DNA of 64,000 bases from Agromyces sp. G08B096. GTDB lineage: Bacteria > Actinomycetota > Actinomycetes > Actinomycetales > Microbacteriaceae. The stretch is taken from assembly GCF_040267705.1 (NCBI RefSeq), contig NZ_CP158374.1:2108001-2172000 (forward strand), in the 5' to 3' direction. The position numbers and the translations under genes are program-made. Below, one piece after another: positions 32,247 through 40,429 of the stretch. Below the pieces are notes generated by a model. That model made no database searches and was not told where the DNA came from. It worked only from the letters and a program-made list of their open reading frames with translations. Numbering within the stretch: the stretch's first letter is position 1; every line of letters starts with the position of its first letter.

Positions 32247-32864
32247 TCAGCGAGCGGATGCCTCGATCCCGTCGACGCCGCTGAGGTCGAGCTCCACCCC
32301 GAACGGGCGCTCCGCGCCCGTGATGAACGCCGGGACCCGGACGTACCGGCCCCGCGTGCGCAGCGCGTCGAGCCGGCCGCCCCAGCGCTCCTGCGCGTCG
32401 GCCGTCAGGAACCCGGCGTGGCGTGGCCGGCCGCCGGAGTCGGCGGCCCCGACGAGCTGCACGCCGACGCGGTAGCGGGGCGAGAGCCAGCGACTCGCGC
32501 GCGGGACGAGTACGGCGGTCTGCGCGACGCCGCCGTGCAGCCGGGCGAGCTCGATGGCGCCCTGATGGCGCTGCGCGTCCTCGACGGGCACCACCGTGCG
32601 CACCTGCTGCACCGCGCCCGGGGCATCCACGAGCTCCAGCCCGTCGAGCGTCGAGAGGTCGCCCCACCGGTCGGGGTTCGCCGGACGCCGCTCCGCCGCG
32701 AAGCGCACGACGACGAACCCGATGGCCGCGACGAGCAGCACCAGGAACGGCCACAGCAGCCACGCCGGCGCGTCCGGGCGGATGAATCCGGTCGCGAGCA
32801 GCAGAACGAGCACGACGAGGTAGGGGAAGGGCTCCCAGAGCAGGAGCGGCTTGAAGCGGGGCAC
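32247..32864 (-). CDS. Two-TM membrane protein of unknown function
   Basis: 205 aa, not recognised. Short basic N-terminus, two hydrophobic segments (about 15-30 and 36-54), then a soluble, probably beta-rich domain (about 75-205) with VRTVVPVEDAQRHQGAIELARLHGGVAQTAVLVPRASRWLSPRYRVGVQLVG-like alternation (given here in part). GTG start at 32864, 6 nt after a TAGCCT box, so probably leaderless. It is 9 bp from the F420-type oxidoreductase stop and may be read with it. The cytoplasmic domain may bind a protein partner. Confidence 0.72.
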   Translation of the reverse strand: MPRFKPLLLWEPFPYLVVLVLLLATGFIRPDAPAWLLWPFLVLLVAAIGFVVVRFAAERRPANPDRWGDLSTLDGLELVDAPGAVQQVRTVVPVEDAQRHQGAIELARLHGGVAQTAVLVPRASRWLSPRYRVGVQLVGAADSGGRPRHAGFLTADAQERWGGRLDALRTRGRYVRVPAFITGAERPFGVELDLSGVDGIEASAR

Positions 32865-32870
32865 GCTGTC

Positions 32871-32876
32871 AGGCTA
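32871..32876 (-). promoter_or_regulatory. Putative -10 box of the 205-aa membrane protein gene
   Basis: TAGCCT on minus, 6 nt before the GTG at 32864; it overlaps the stop of the preceding gene. Confidence 0.45.
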
Positions 32877-33770
32877 CGCGGGCTCCGACCACGCGGCGAA
32901 TCGCGCGGCCACCTCCTCGAGGACCGCTTCGTCGCCCGCGTAGATGCCGTCGCGTCGCGGCCAGTGCGCCACGACGTCGGTGAACCCGAGGTCGCGCGCC
33001 CGGCCGGCGGCGTCCTCGAACGCGCCGACGCTCGCGAGCGAATACCGGCCCTCGGCGTCGAGCGAAAGCGTGCGTGCGAGCCCGGCGGGGTCCCGCCCCT
33101 CGGCCGCGCAGGCGTCGTCGAGCCGTCGGGCGAGCTCGCCCACCGCCGCCCACCAGCGCTCCGCGTCGTCCTCCGCGGGGCCGGTGGTAATCCAGCCGTC
33201 GGCGACCCGGGCGGTGAACGCGAGTCCCTTCGGTCCGTTCGCCGCCAGGTGGAGGGGCATCCGCGGGCGCTGCGCCGGCTGGCCGACCATGCGGGCGCCG
33301 TCGGCCGTGTACCAGGTCCCCTCGAACGAGACGCCGCCGGATCCCGGCTCCTCGAAGCGCAGGAGCGAGTCGAGCGCCTCGGTGAACTCGACGAACCGCT
33401 CGTGCCGCTGCCGGGGCGTCAGCTCGGGCTGGCCGAGGACGAACGCGTCGAAGCCCGTGCCACCCGATCCGAGACCGAGGAGCACGCGGCCGCCCGCGAT
33501 GTCGTCGACGGTCGCGATGTCCTTCGCGAAGGGCACGGGATGCCGGAAGTTCGGCGACGCCACGAACGTGCCGAGCCCGATGCGGGTGGTGACGGTCGCA
33601 GCCGCGGTGAGGGTCGGCACGGTCCCGTGCCAGCGCTCGCCTGCGAGGCTCCGCCAGGAGAGGTGGTCGTAGGTCCAGGCGTGGTCGAACCCGAGCCGCT
33701 CGGCGTCGCGCCAGTAGCGCGCCGCCTCCGGCCAGTCGTGCTGCGGGAGGATGACGATGCCGAAGCGCAT
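32874..33770 (-). CDS. LLM-class (F420-type) oxidoreductase
   Basis: 298 aa luciferase-like TIM barrel. MRFGIVILPQHDWPEAARYWRDAERLGFDHAWTYDHLSW, TRIGLGTFVASPNFRHPVPFAKDIATVDDIAGGRVLLGLGSGGTGFD (given as guide blocks) and the PLHLAANGPKGLAFTARVADGWITTG cofactor region match coenzyme-F420-dependent LLM enzymes better than FMN monooxygenases, but the cofactor is an inference. TAGGGT lies 6 nt before the ATG (33777-33782), so probably leaderless. Confidence 0.87.
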   Translation of the reverse strand: MRFGIVILPQHDWPEAARYWRDAERLGFDHAWTYDHLSWRSLAGERWHGTVPTLTAAATVTTRIGLGTFVASPNFRHPVPFAKDIATVDDIAGGRVLLGLGSGGTGFDAFVLGQPELTPRQRHERFVEFTEALDSLLRFEEPGSGGVSFEGTWYTADGARMVGQPAQRPRMPLHLAANGPKGLAFTARVADGWITTGPAEDDAERWWAAVGELARRLDDACAAEGRDPAGLARTLSLDAEGRYSLASVGAFEDAAGRARDLGFTDVVAHWPRRDGIYAGDEAVLEEVAARFAAWSEPA

Positions 33771-33779
33771 GGCTCGACC

Positions 33780-34742
33780 CTACGCCGGTCGGCGCGCGGC
33801 GGGCACGGGTTCGGCGCCGAGCTCGACGACCGCCTCCGGCTCACGGCGCTCGAGCTTCACGCAGACGATGCCCGCGAGGATCAGCACGCCGCCGAGGATC
33901 TGGAGGAGGCCGAGGGACTCGCCGAGCAGCACCCACCCCGCGATCGCGGCGAAGACGACCTCCGAGAGGCCGAGGAACGCCGCGAGGCGAGAGCCCAGCC
34001 GGCCGATGGCGGCGATGCCGGCGACGTAGGCGAACGCCGTCGAGACCACGCCGACCGCGAGCAGCGGCACGTACCAGGGCACTTCGGCGCCGAGGAAGCC
34101 CACGTCTTCGAACGCGAGCTCCATGGGCAGCAGACCCGTGGCGCCGGCGATTCCGAGGCCGACGGCCCCGACCACGAAGCCCGCGGCGATGAGCGCGATG
34201 GGCGGCAGCTGCCTCGCGGCGGACTCGCCGATGGCGTAGTAGACGCACACGCCGATCATGGCGAGCGCGGCGAACGTGAGCCCGAGCACGTCGAGGTCTC
34301 CCCCGCCCGGCCCGATGACCAGCACGAGCCCGACGACCGCGAGCACGGAGCCCGCGAGGACGACGCGCTGCGGGAGTCGCCGGGTGCGCACCCACGCGAG
34401 CAGCACCAGCGCGATGGGAGCGAGGTACTCGATGAGCAGCGTCATCGAGACGGGGATGCGCTCGAGCGAGGCGTAGAAGAAGAACTGGACGCCCGCGACG
34501 GCGACGAGCCCGTAGAGCAGGATGGTCCACTTGGCCCGCCAGAGCGGACGGAGGTCGCCCCTGAGCGCGAGCAGCCCCGGCACCGCCAGCAGCACCGCCG
34601 CGATCGAGATGCGCGCGAGCACGGCCGCGCCGGGCGACCACCCGCTCTCGAGGAGCGGCTTCACGAACACGCCGCCCACGCCGAACGCGAGCCCGGCGCC
34701 GAGGCCGAGCAGGATGCCGAGGGTGCCGCCCGATCTGTGCAT
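33780..34742 (-). CDS. EamA (DMT superfamily) exporter
   Basis: Metabolite exporter, 320 aa with ten hydrophobic helices in two EamA repeats (about 1-145 and 150-295). Conserved features: ARISIAAVLLAVPGL in helix 2, FFFYASLERIPVSMTLLIEYLAPIALVLLAW at the end of repeat 1 and the matching FAYVAGIAAIGRLGSRLAAFLGLSEVVFAAIAGW in repeat 2. Divergent from a CGNR regulator, a pairing common in actinobacteria in which the regulator probably controls the exporter. Substrate unknown. Confidence 0.9.
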   Translation of the reverse strand: MHRSGGTLGILLGLGAGLAFGVGGVFVKPLLESGWSPGAAVLARISIAAVLLAVPGLLALRGDLRPLWRAKWTILLYGLVAVAGVQFFFYASLERIPVSMTLLIEYLAPIALVLLAWVRTRRLPQRVVLAGSVLAVVGLVLVIGPGGGDLDVLGLTFAALAMIGVCVYYAIGESAARQLPPIALIAAGFVVGAVGLGIAGATGLLPMELAFEDVGFLGAEVPWYVPLLAVGVVSTAFAYVAGIAAIGRLGSRLAAFLGLSEVVFAAIAGWVLLGESLGLLQILGGVLILAGIVCVKLERREPEAVVELGAEPVPAARRPA

Positions 34743-34781
34743 ACTGCTCCCGATGTCATGGGTGAAGTCGGTTATGCTTGT

Positions 34782-34805
34782 GACAGTAGCGGACCGCGAT
34801 GTCAG
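34782..34805. promoter_or_regulatory. TGACA...TGTCA inverted repeat between eamA and CGNR genes
   Basis: TGACA and TGTCA arms 14 bp apart in the 70-bp divergent region, between a TATGCT box (plus) and the CGNR ribosome-binding site AGGAG. Possible operator for the CGNR regulator; position approximate. Confidence 0.35.
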
Positions 34806-34812
34806 GAGTCAA

Positions 34813-35364
34813 ATGATTTTCACCGATGACACGATCGCCTCGCTCGGGTTCGTGGCCGCCCTCGCCGACACCGTGCCCGAGGCATCCGAATCCGAGCTCG
34901 ACGAACTCGCCTCACCCGAGCAGCTCGCGGGCCTCCTCACCGCGTGGGCGTACTCAGGCCGACGCGACGGCGACGACGCCGAGCTCGCCGAGGTGCGCGC
35001 CGCGCGCGACCGGCTCCGCGCGATCTGGGGGCTCTCCCGCAACGACCTCGTCGCCGAGGTGAACCGCATCCTCGCCGAGGCCGGGGCAGTCCCCAGACTC
35101 GTGCGACACGACGCCGAGGACTGGCACATCCATGCCACCTCGCCCGACGCCCCGCTCGCCGAGCGCATCCTCGTCGAGGCCGCGCTCGCGTTCGCCGACG
35201 TCGTGCGCGCCGACGCCGTCGAGCGGCTGCGGCTCTGCGCCGCCGACGACTGCGAAGGCGCGTTCGTCGACCTCTCCAAGAACGGCTCGCGTCGCTTCTG
35301 CACCACCCGCTGCGGCAACCGCATGGCGGTGCGCGCCTACCGGTCGCGCAGCGCGGACGCCTGA
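34813..35364 (+). CDS. CGNR zinc-finger transcriptional regulator
   Basis: 183 aa. N-terminal stress-type (ABATE-like) domain, and at the C-terminus a CGNR zinc ribbon: RLRLCAADDCEGAFVDLSKNGSRRFCTTRCGNRMAVRAYR with four cysteines (C-x4-C ... C-x3-C) and the signature CGNR. Probably represses or activates the divergent EamA exporter. The ATG at 34813 has AGGAG about 5 nt upstream. Confidence 0.9.
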   Translation: MIFTDDTIASLGFVAALADTVPEASESELDELASPEQLAGLLTAWAYSGRRDGDDAELAEVRAARDRLRAIWGLSRNDLVAEVNRILAEAGAVPRLVRHDAEDWHIHATSPDAPLAERILVEAALAFADVVRADAVERLRLCAADDCEGAFVDLSKNGSRRFCTTRCGNRMAVRAYRSRSADA

Positions 35365-35389
35365 GGCCCGACGCGCGGCGCCCGAGCCG

Positions 35390-35953
35390 TCAGGCCGTCT
35401 GGCCCGCGTGCTCCCCTTCGGCGATCTCCTCGATCGTCTTCGCGATGAACGCGGGAAGGTCGTCGGGCCGCCGGCTCGTGACGAGCCCCTGATCGACCAC
35501 GACCTCCTCGTCCGACCAGTCGGCGCCCGCGTTCCGCAGATCGGTCGCGAGGCTCGGATAGCTGGTCAGGCTCCGGCCCCGAGCGACGCCCGCGTCGATC
35601 AGGATCCACGGGGCGTGGCAGATCGCCGCCACCGGCTTGTGGCCCTCGAAGAACTCGCGCACGAAGCGCACCGCGTGCTCGTCCATGCGGAGGTGATCGG
35701 CGTTCACGACGCCGCCGGGAAGCACGAGCGCGTCATAGTCGGTCGCGGACGCGTCGGCGACGTCGCGATCGACGTCGAAGGTGTCGGCCTTGTCGACGCC
35801 GTGGAAGCCCAGCACCGTGCCCTCGGTCGGCGACACGAGCTCGAGCGCCGCGCCTGCGCGTTCGAGGGCCTCCCACGGCTCGGTGAACTCCACCTGCTCG
35901 ACGCCGTCCATCAGCAGGAAGGCGATGCGCTTCCCGTCCAGTCGCTCGGCCAT
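35390..35953 (-). CDS. PfpI/DJ-1 family glutamine amidotransferase-like protein
   Basis: 187 aa. The nucleophile elbow Cys112-His113 sits in VAAICHAPWILIDAG, with Glu23-24 region VEFTEPWEALERAG supplying the acid; GYDALVLPGG-like loop is present as DYDALVLPGGVVNADHLR. Matches the PfpI/YhbO type, associated with deglycase or general stress roles. A fructosamine kinase lies 6 kb away; both might deal with glycation damage (inference). ATG 35953 chosen because translation upstream of it is Arg/Pro-rich and unlike the family. Confidence 0.92.
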   Translation of the reverse strand: MAERLDGKRIAFLLMDGVEQVEFTEPWEALERAGAALELVSPTEGTVLGFHGVDKADTFDVDRDVADASATDYDALVLPGGVVNADHLRMDEHAVRFVREFFEGHKPVAAICHAPWILIDAGVARGRSLTSYPSLATDLRNAGADWSDEEVVVDQGLVTSRRPDDLPAFIAKTIEEIAEGEHAGQTA

Positions 35954-36078
35954 GCCCGTCCTCCGTTCCCCCGGCGTCCGCCGGGCTCGATCGATGACCC
36001 GGCCACGGTACGGAACCCTCGCAGAGGACGGCAACAGGGTTGACAGACCCGGACGCCCGACCCGTCCGGATATGCGGA

Positions 36079-36108
36079 ACGGGCCGCCACCCGAAGGTGA
36101 CGGCCCGT
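36079..36108 (-). terminator. rpsO terminator
   Basis: On minus, arms ACGGGCCGTCACC and GGTGGCGGCCCGT (one mismatch) around a TTCG tetraloop, 57 bp after the rpsO stop. UUCG-capped GC-rich hairpin; no T-tract. Confidence 0.7.
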
Positions 36109-36164
36109 CCGAAGAAGTTCGCGGTGTCGTCGAAGACGCTACGACGCGATGCGGAGCGCGATGC

Positions 36165-36434
36165 TCAGCGGCGCAGACCGAGACGCTCGATGAGCGACCG
36201 GTAGCGTGCGATGTCGACGTCGGCGAGGTAGCCGAGCAGACGACGACGCTGACCGACGAGGAGCAGCAGACCACGACGCGAGTGGTGGTCGTGCTTGTGC
36301 TCCTTCAGGTGCTCGGTGAGGTCCTTGATGCGCTTGGTGAGGATCGCGATCTGGACCTCGGGGGATCCAGTGTCACCGGGGTGCGTCGCGTACTCTTCGA
36401 TGATCGCCTTCTTGGTGTCTGCATCCAGAGCCAT
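36165..36434 (-). CDS. rpsO: 30S ribosomal protein S15
   Basis: Primary 16S rRNA-binding protein of the small subunit platform. 89 aa, standard length. [36 protein letters not shown] (N-terminal helices), the rRNA-binding [29 protein letters not shown] and C-terminal [20 protein letters not shown] precedes the ATG. It lacks its usual partner pnp immediately downstream and ribF/truB upstream; a hairpin terminator follows instead. Confidence 0.98.
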   Translation of the reverse strand: MALDADTKKAIIEEYATHPGDTGSPEVQIAILTKRIKDLTEHLKEHKHDHHSRRGLLLLVGQRRRLLGYLADVDIARYRSLIERLGLRR

Positions 36435-36574
36435 AGATGGGATCCCCTTCCTTCTCGTTGCGCGCTGCCCGGGGCGGGATTGCCTGGGCTCTCTTCATGC
36501 GCGGCCGATTCACGGCAACCTCAAGAGTCTAGCAGAGCGTTGCCCTCCGTCTCCCGCACGGCGAGACTGGCCGC

Positions 36575-36949
36575 ATGGCCTTCGCGATCGCCCGTGTCTA
36601 CGACCCGCCCGCGCCGTCGGACGGCTACCGGGTGCTCGTCGATCGGTTGTGGCCGCGCGGCCTCGCGAAGGCGCGCGCCGCCGTCGACGAATGGGCGAAG
36701 GAGGTCGCGCCGTCCCCCGGGCTCCGGACCGAGTGGCACCATGCGGCCGACCGAGCCGGAACCTTCGACGCGTTCGCCGCGCGGTACACCGCCGAGCTCG
36801 ACGCGAACCCCGCCGCGCGCGCACTGCTCGAGCTCGGCCGCGAGCACGACCGCGTCACCCTGCTGTACGGCGCGAAGGACGAGCACCTGAACCATGCGCG
36901 GGTCCTGCTCGAGTGGCTCGCCGCGCACGGGGCATCCGTCACGCGCTGA
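36575..36949 (+). CDS. DUF488 family protein (YeaO-like)
   Basis: 124 aa; function unknown. The family pattern is complete: IARVYDPPAPSDGYRVLVDRLWPRGLAKARAAVDEWAKEVAPSPGLR, a W-H-H motif, and VTLLYGAKDEHLNHARVLLEWL at the end. Divergent from rpsO. Its 3' end overlaps the CPBP gene tail by 11 bp. Confidence 0.9.
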   Translation: MAFAIARVYDPPAPSDGYRVLVDRLWPRGLAKARAAVDEWAKEVAPSPGLRTEWHHAADRAGTFDAFAARYTAELDANPAARALLELGREHDRVTLLYGAKDEHLNHARVLLEWLAAHGASVTR

Positions 36950-38009
36950 CGCGCGACTCCGCCAGCGTCAGCCCGGGCTGCGGCTGCTTCCACACCTGCC
37001 GCGTCACGATGAGCGCGAGCGAGACGATGGCGAGGATGATCCAGCCCGGCCAGCCGAGCAGGCTCCCCCACACGCCGTCGCCGTCGGCGAGCGAGTCCGC
37101 GTCCGCGAAGAGCAGGAACTGCGAGGTCGCGGTGTTGATCGCCGCGTGCGCCACCACCGCGGGCCACACCGACGCCGAGCGCAGGCGCAGCCAGCCCATC
37201 ACGAACCCGCCGAGCACGCAGAAGACGACCATGCACGCGACGCCCACCAGGTCGGTGCGCTGGTAGTTGTAGCCGAGCAGGATGATCGGCGCGTGCCAGA
37301 GTCCCCACACCACTCCGCTGAGGATCAGCGCGGGGATCGTGCCGAGGGGCCGGAGGGCGGGCAGCAGCCAGCCGCGCCAGCCGACCTCCTCGCCGAACGC
37401 CGCGATGCTGTTGACGATGGTGAGGAACGGCAGCGACACCAGGGTGAGCAGCACGACGGTGGATGCCTCGAGCGGCACGCCCGTCGCTCCCGGCGTCGCG
37501 GCGACGGCGTCGAGCATCGCCTGCACCCCGCTCAGGCCGTCGAAGTCGAGGCGGATGAGGCCCATCGCGTCGCCGAGGAGCATCGCGGCGAACGGCAGGG
37601 CGGTGAAGCCGACGAACCCGATCGCGATGAACAGCCACGTGCGTCCCGCCGGCCGCATGGGCGCGAGCCCCAGGAACCGCGGAATGCTCGCCGGGCGGCG
37701 CACCCACAGCACCACGACGAGCGTCGCGAGGGCCGGCGTGAACATCATGACCCCGGCGAGGATGCCGAAGAGCGGATGGGCGAGCCCCTCCCCCGACGTC
37801 CACAGCGGCAGCGCGACGAGCCAGGCGCCCGCGAAGGCGATCGCCATGAACACCGCGACGGCGACCCAGGGCACGCGTTCCTCGAAGAGCGGCCCGCGTG
37901 CCGAGTTCTTCGCCCGCTGCCGATCCGCCGCGCTGGGCGCGCCGAAGACCGCGTGCGCGCGGCCCGGCACGGGCGCAGCGGCATCCGTGGTCGTCGGTTC
38001 GTTCGTCAT
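36939..38009 (-). CDS. CPBP family intramembrane metalloprotease
   Basis: Glutamic-type (Rce1-like) membrane protease or bacteriocin-immunity-type protein. 356 aa with about eight TM helices after a 45-residue polar N-terminus. All three motifs are present: E-E-V-G-W-R in AFGEEVGWRGWLLPAL, the F/W-x-x-x-H motif in VVWGLWHAPIILLG and H-x-x-x-N in VVAHAAINTATSQFL. The first and second CPBP-like genes lie in tandem on minus, 100 bp apart. Substrate unknown. Confidence 0.9.
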   Translation of the reverse strand: MTNEPTTTDAAAPVPGRAHAVFGAPSAADRQRAKNSARGPLFEERVPWVAVAVFMAIAFAGAWLVALPLWTSGEGLAHPLFGILAGVMMFTPALATLVVVLWVRRPASIPRFLGLAPMRPAGRTWLFIAIGFVGFTALPFAAMLLGDAMGLIRLDFDGLSGVQAMLDAVAATPGATGVPLEASTVVLLTLVSLPFLTIVNSIAAFGEEVGWRGWLLPALRPLGTIPALILSGVVWGLWHAPIILLGYNYQRTDLVGVACMVVFCVLGGFVMGWLRLRSASVWPAVVAHAAINTATSQFLLFADADSLADGDGVWGSLLGWPGWIILAIVSLALIVTRQVWKQPQPGLTLAESRVSA

Positions 38010-38109
38010 GCCTCCATCCCAGCAGCGCGGCGCATCGGATGCCTCCCCCGCACGACGGATTCCGAGCCGCCGCCCGCGCGGCGCGGACCGGCGCCCTCGT
38101 CGGCGCGGA

Positions 38110-38955
38110 CTACGGCGCGAGGAGGAAGATCGCCGGCCAGCCGGTGTGCGCGTACACGATGATGGCGAACACCACCGCGTCGAACAGGAGGTGCACGACG
38201 AGCACGTACGTGAGCGACTTCGTCAGTTTGAACGTGTAGCCCTGGATCAGGGCGAACGGGATCGTCAGCAGCGGCCCCCACGACTGGTAGCCGAGCTCCC
38301 AGAGGAAGGAGACGAACACGATCGCCTGCAGCAGGTTCGCCTGCCAGGTCGGGAAATGGCGCCGCAGCAGTGCGAACACCGTGCAGACGAAGAACAGCTC
38401 GTCCCAGGTGCCCACCGCGTTGACCCCGACGAAGAGCCGGGCGATCTCGTCGGGCTCGGTCACCGTCGGCCAGTTCTGGTAGACGCCCGAGGTGATGAAG
38501 TAGAAGGGCAGGATCAGCCAGCCCGCGAGCGTCACGAAGATGAGATAGAGCCACTGCGTGCGGTTCCAGCGACGGCCGGTCCGCCACGGGAACCGGATGA
38601 CCCGCTCGCGGTAGACCCAGCGCGAGATCGCGTACGGCACGAGCACCGCGAGCCCGAGGACGACGGTGAACCGCACCATCGCCGGGTAGCTGATATCCGC
38701 CTCGAGCGACATCGTGGAGATGATCGCCTGACCGATCGCGATCAGGGCGAGGTCGGGCAGGAGCCGGCTCGTGCGGTCGGAGCGGTCGGTGAGCCACGCT
38801 GCGGCGAGGCCCGCGACGAGCAGGGCATACCCCGCGAGCGGCACCATGAAGCCGAACAGCAGCACCGCCGCGCCGCACACCAGCAGCGCCGGCACGAGCC
38901 CGATGGGATGCGTGCGCACGGCGGGCGGGTCGTCGGCGAGGGCGGTGGCGGGCAC
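38110..38955 (-). CDS. CPBP-like membrane protein with degenerate active site
   Basis: 281 aa, about eight TM helices. The Abi/CPBP fold is suggested by GTWDELFFVCTVFALLRRHF, where the usual E-E-x-x-x-R reads D-E-L-F-F-V, by SFLWELGYQSWGPLL (no motif-2 His) and by VVHLLFDAVVF (H-x-x-x-D kept). With the Arg and second-motif His missing, proteolysis is doubtful; it may be a non-catalytic relative. GTG start at 38955 gives VPATALADDPP; the sequence upstream is Cys/His-rich and implausible. 100 bp upstream of the intact CPBP gene and divergent from the M4 peptidase. Confidence 0.75.
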   Translation of the reverse strand: MPATALADDPPAVRTHPIGLVPALLVCGAAVLLFGFMVPLAGYALLVAGLAAAWLTDRSDRTSRLLPDLALIAIGQAIISTMSLEADISYPAMVRFTVVLGLAVLVPYAISRWVYRERVIRFPWRTGRRWNRTQWLYLIFVTLAGWLILPFYFITSGVYQNWPTVTEPDEIARLFVGVNAVGTWDELFFVCTVFALLRRHFPTWQANLLQAIVFVSFLWELGYQSWGPLLTIPFALIQGYTFKLTKSLTYVLVVHLLFDAVVFAIIVYAHTGWPAIFLLAP

Positions 38956-39025
38956 CGCACCAGCATCGCACGCGTGGCGGCACGTCGGAGGCGCGGCTGT
39001 CGCCGGGTGATGGCACCATCGACGC

Positions 39026-40105
39026 ATGAGCCGACAGCCGCACGCGATCGTCCCGCCCTACCTGCTCGCGCGCCTCGCCGCCGCCGGCGACGAGCGGTAC
39101 CCCATCGCCGCCGACGCCGCCCGCCGCTCGCTCGTCCGCGACGTGCCCGTCCGCGAGTGGCGGCTCCTCGGCGAGCCTCCCGCGTTCGCCGCCGACCGCC
39201 AGCCGGCCGCCCTGCCCGACGCGCCGTCGACCCCCGACCGGCGGATCTCAGACGCCGAGCGCTCGGAGACGCTCCCCGGCCGGCTCGTCCGCCGCGAGGG
39301 CCAGGCGGCGACCGGCGACGACGCGGTCGACGACGCCTACGACGGGCTCGGCGACACGCACCGGCTCTTCGACCGCGTGTTCGGGCGCGACTCCATCGAC
39401 GGCCGCGGCCTGCCGCTGGAGGCGACCGTGCACTACGGCGACCGGTACGACAACGCCTTCTGGGACGGCGAGCGCATGGTCTTCGGCGACGGCGACGGCG
39501 AGGTCTTCACCGGGTTCACCGGCTCGCTGAGCGTCATCGGCCACGAGCTCGCGCACGGCGTCACCGAGCGGACCGCTGCACTGAGGTACCAGGGGCAGTC
39601 CGGCGCCCTCAACGAGCACGTCTCCGACGTCTTCGGCGCGCTCGTCGAGCAGTACGCCCTCGGCCAGGACGCGGAGGCCGCGACGTGGCTCATCGGCGAG
39701 GGCATCTTCACCGACGCGGTGCAGGGCCGGGCGCTCCGGTCGATGCTGGAGCCGGGCACGGCGTACGACGACGACGTCCTCGGTCGCGACCCGCAGCCGG
39801 CCCACTACGACGACTACGTGCAGACCACCGACGACAACGGGGGCGTGCACCTGAACTCCGGCATCCCGAACCGCGCCTTCGCGCTCGCGGCCACCGAGCT
39901 CGGCGGCTTCGCCTGGGAGCACGTGGGCCGGCTCTGGTACGACACGCTCGTCTCCGGCCGCCTCGCCGCCGACACCGGATTCCATCGCTTCGCGGGCGAG
40001 ACGGTGCGCGCGGCCGGCGAGCGCTTCGGCGCCGACTCGCGCGAAGCGCAGGCCGTGCGGCGCGGCTGGCAGACGGTCGGCATCGAGCCCGAGGACGTCG
40101 GCTGA
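39026..40105 (+). CDS. M4 family metallopeptidase, protealysin-like
   Basis: Thermolysin-family zinc protease without a signal peptide. 359 aa: a short N-terminal propeptide of the protealysin type with the P-P-Y motif at 10-12 (HAIVPPYLLARL), then the catalytic domain with H173-E-L-A-H177, third ligand Glu197 in GALNEHVSDVFGALVEQ, and the proton-donor His in DNGGVHLNSGIPNRAF. Absence of a secretion signal matches protealysins, which act inside cells or leave by other routes. The next gene, 24 bp after the stop, encodes an emfourin-like inhibitor, the known companion of protealysins. Confidence 0.94.
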   Translation: MSRQPHAIVPPYLLARLAAAGDERYPIAADAARRSLVRDVPVREWRLLGEPPAFAADRQPAALPDAPSTPDRRISDAERSETLPGRLVRREGQAATGDDAVDDAYDGLGDTHRLFDRVFGRDSIDGRGLPLEATVHYGDRYDNAFWDGERMVFGDGDGEVFTGFTGSLSVIGHELAHGVTERTAALRYQGQSGALNEHVSDVFGALVEQYALGQDAEAATWLIGEGIFTDAVQGRALRSMLEPGTAYDDDVLGRDPQPAHYDDYVQTTDDNGGVHLNSGIPNRAFALAATELGGFAWEHVGRLWYDTLVSGRLAADTGFHRFAGETVRAAGERFGADSREAQAVRRGWQTVGIEPEDVG

Positions 40106-40116
40106 GCCGCACGGAG

Positions 40117-40122
40117 TAGCAT
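40117..40122 (+). promoter_or_regulatory. Putative -10 box of the emfourin gene
   Basis: TAGCAT, 7 nt before the ATG at 40130, in the 24-bp gap after the M4 gene. It would let the inhibitor be made independently of the protease. Confidence 0.45.
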
Positions 40123-40129
40123 CGGCCGC

Positions 40130-40429
40130 ATGGACGTCACCGTCGCGCGGTCGGGCGGCCTCGCCGGGCTGCTGCTGGTGTGGGAGGTCGACCTCGACCG
40201 CCAGCCCGACCGCGACGCCTGGAAGGGCCTCATCGACGGCCTTCCCTGGGACGAGGTGCGGGCGGTTCCCCCCGAGCCCGACCGGTTCGTCTACCGCATC
40301 CGGTGCGAGCCGCACGAGGCGACCCTCGCTGAGCGGCAGCTCACGGGGCCGTGGCGGGAGTTGGTCGACCGGGTGCGGGAGGTATCGGAGCCTCGGCGCG
40401 CAGCGCCCGGACGACCCCGAGCGCGATGA
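40130..40429 (+). CDS. Emfourin-type inhibitor of the adjacent M4 peptidase
   Basis: 99 aa. MDVTVARSGGLAGLLLVWEVDLD, a mid segment with WKGLIDGLPWDEV and the strands DRFVYRIRCEPHEATLAERQLTGPWRELVDRV match the short single-domain emfourin family, proteins found next to protealysin-like M4 genes and shown (in Serratia proteamaculans) to inhibit the partner protease. No signal peptide, in keeping with a cytoplasmic protease. The last 89 bp overlap, tail to tail, the convergent lysoplasmalogenase gene. A TAGCAT box suggests separate expression. Confidence 0.85.
   Translation: MDVTVARSGGLAGLLLVWEVDLDRQPDRDAWKGLIDGLPWDEVRAVPPEPDRFVYRIRCEPHEATLAERQLTGPWRELVDRVREVSEPRRAAPGRPRAR

Noticed and set aside
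32418-34829. About 800-codon plus-strand frame across the 205-aa, LLM and EamA genes
   Set aside because: Antisense shadow of three well-supported genes, with low-complexity Glu/Arg/His-rich translation.
38020-38050. GCATCGGATGCCTCC as a terminator between the CPBP genes
   Set aside because: Only a partial dyad (GCATC/GATGC) with no extended stem; weaker than the other hairpins.
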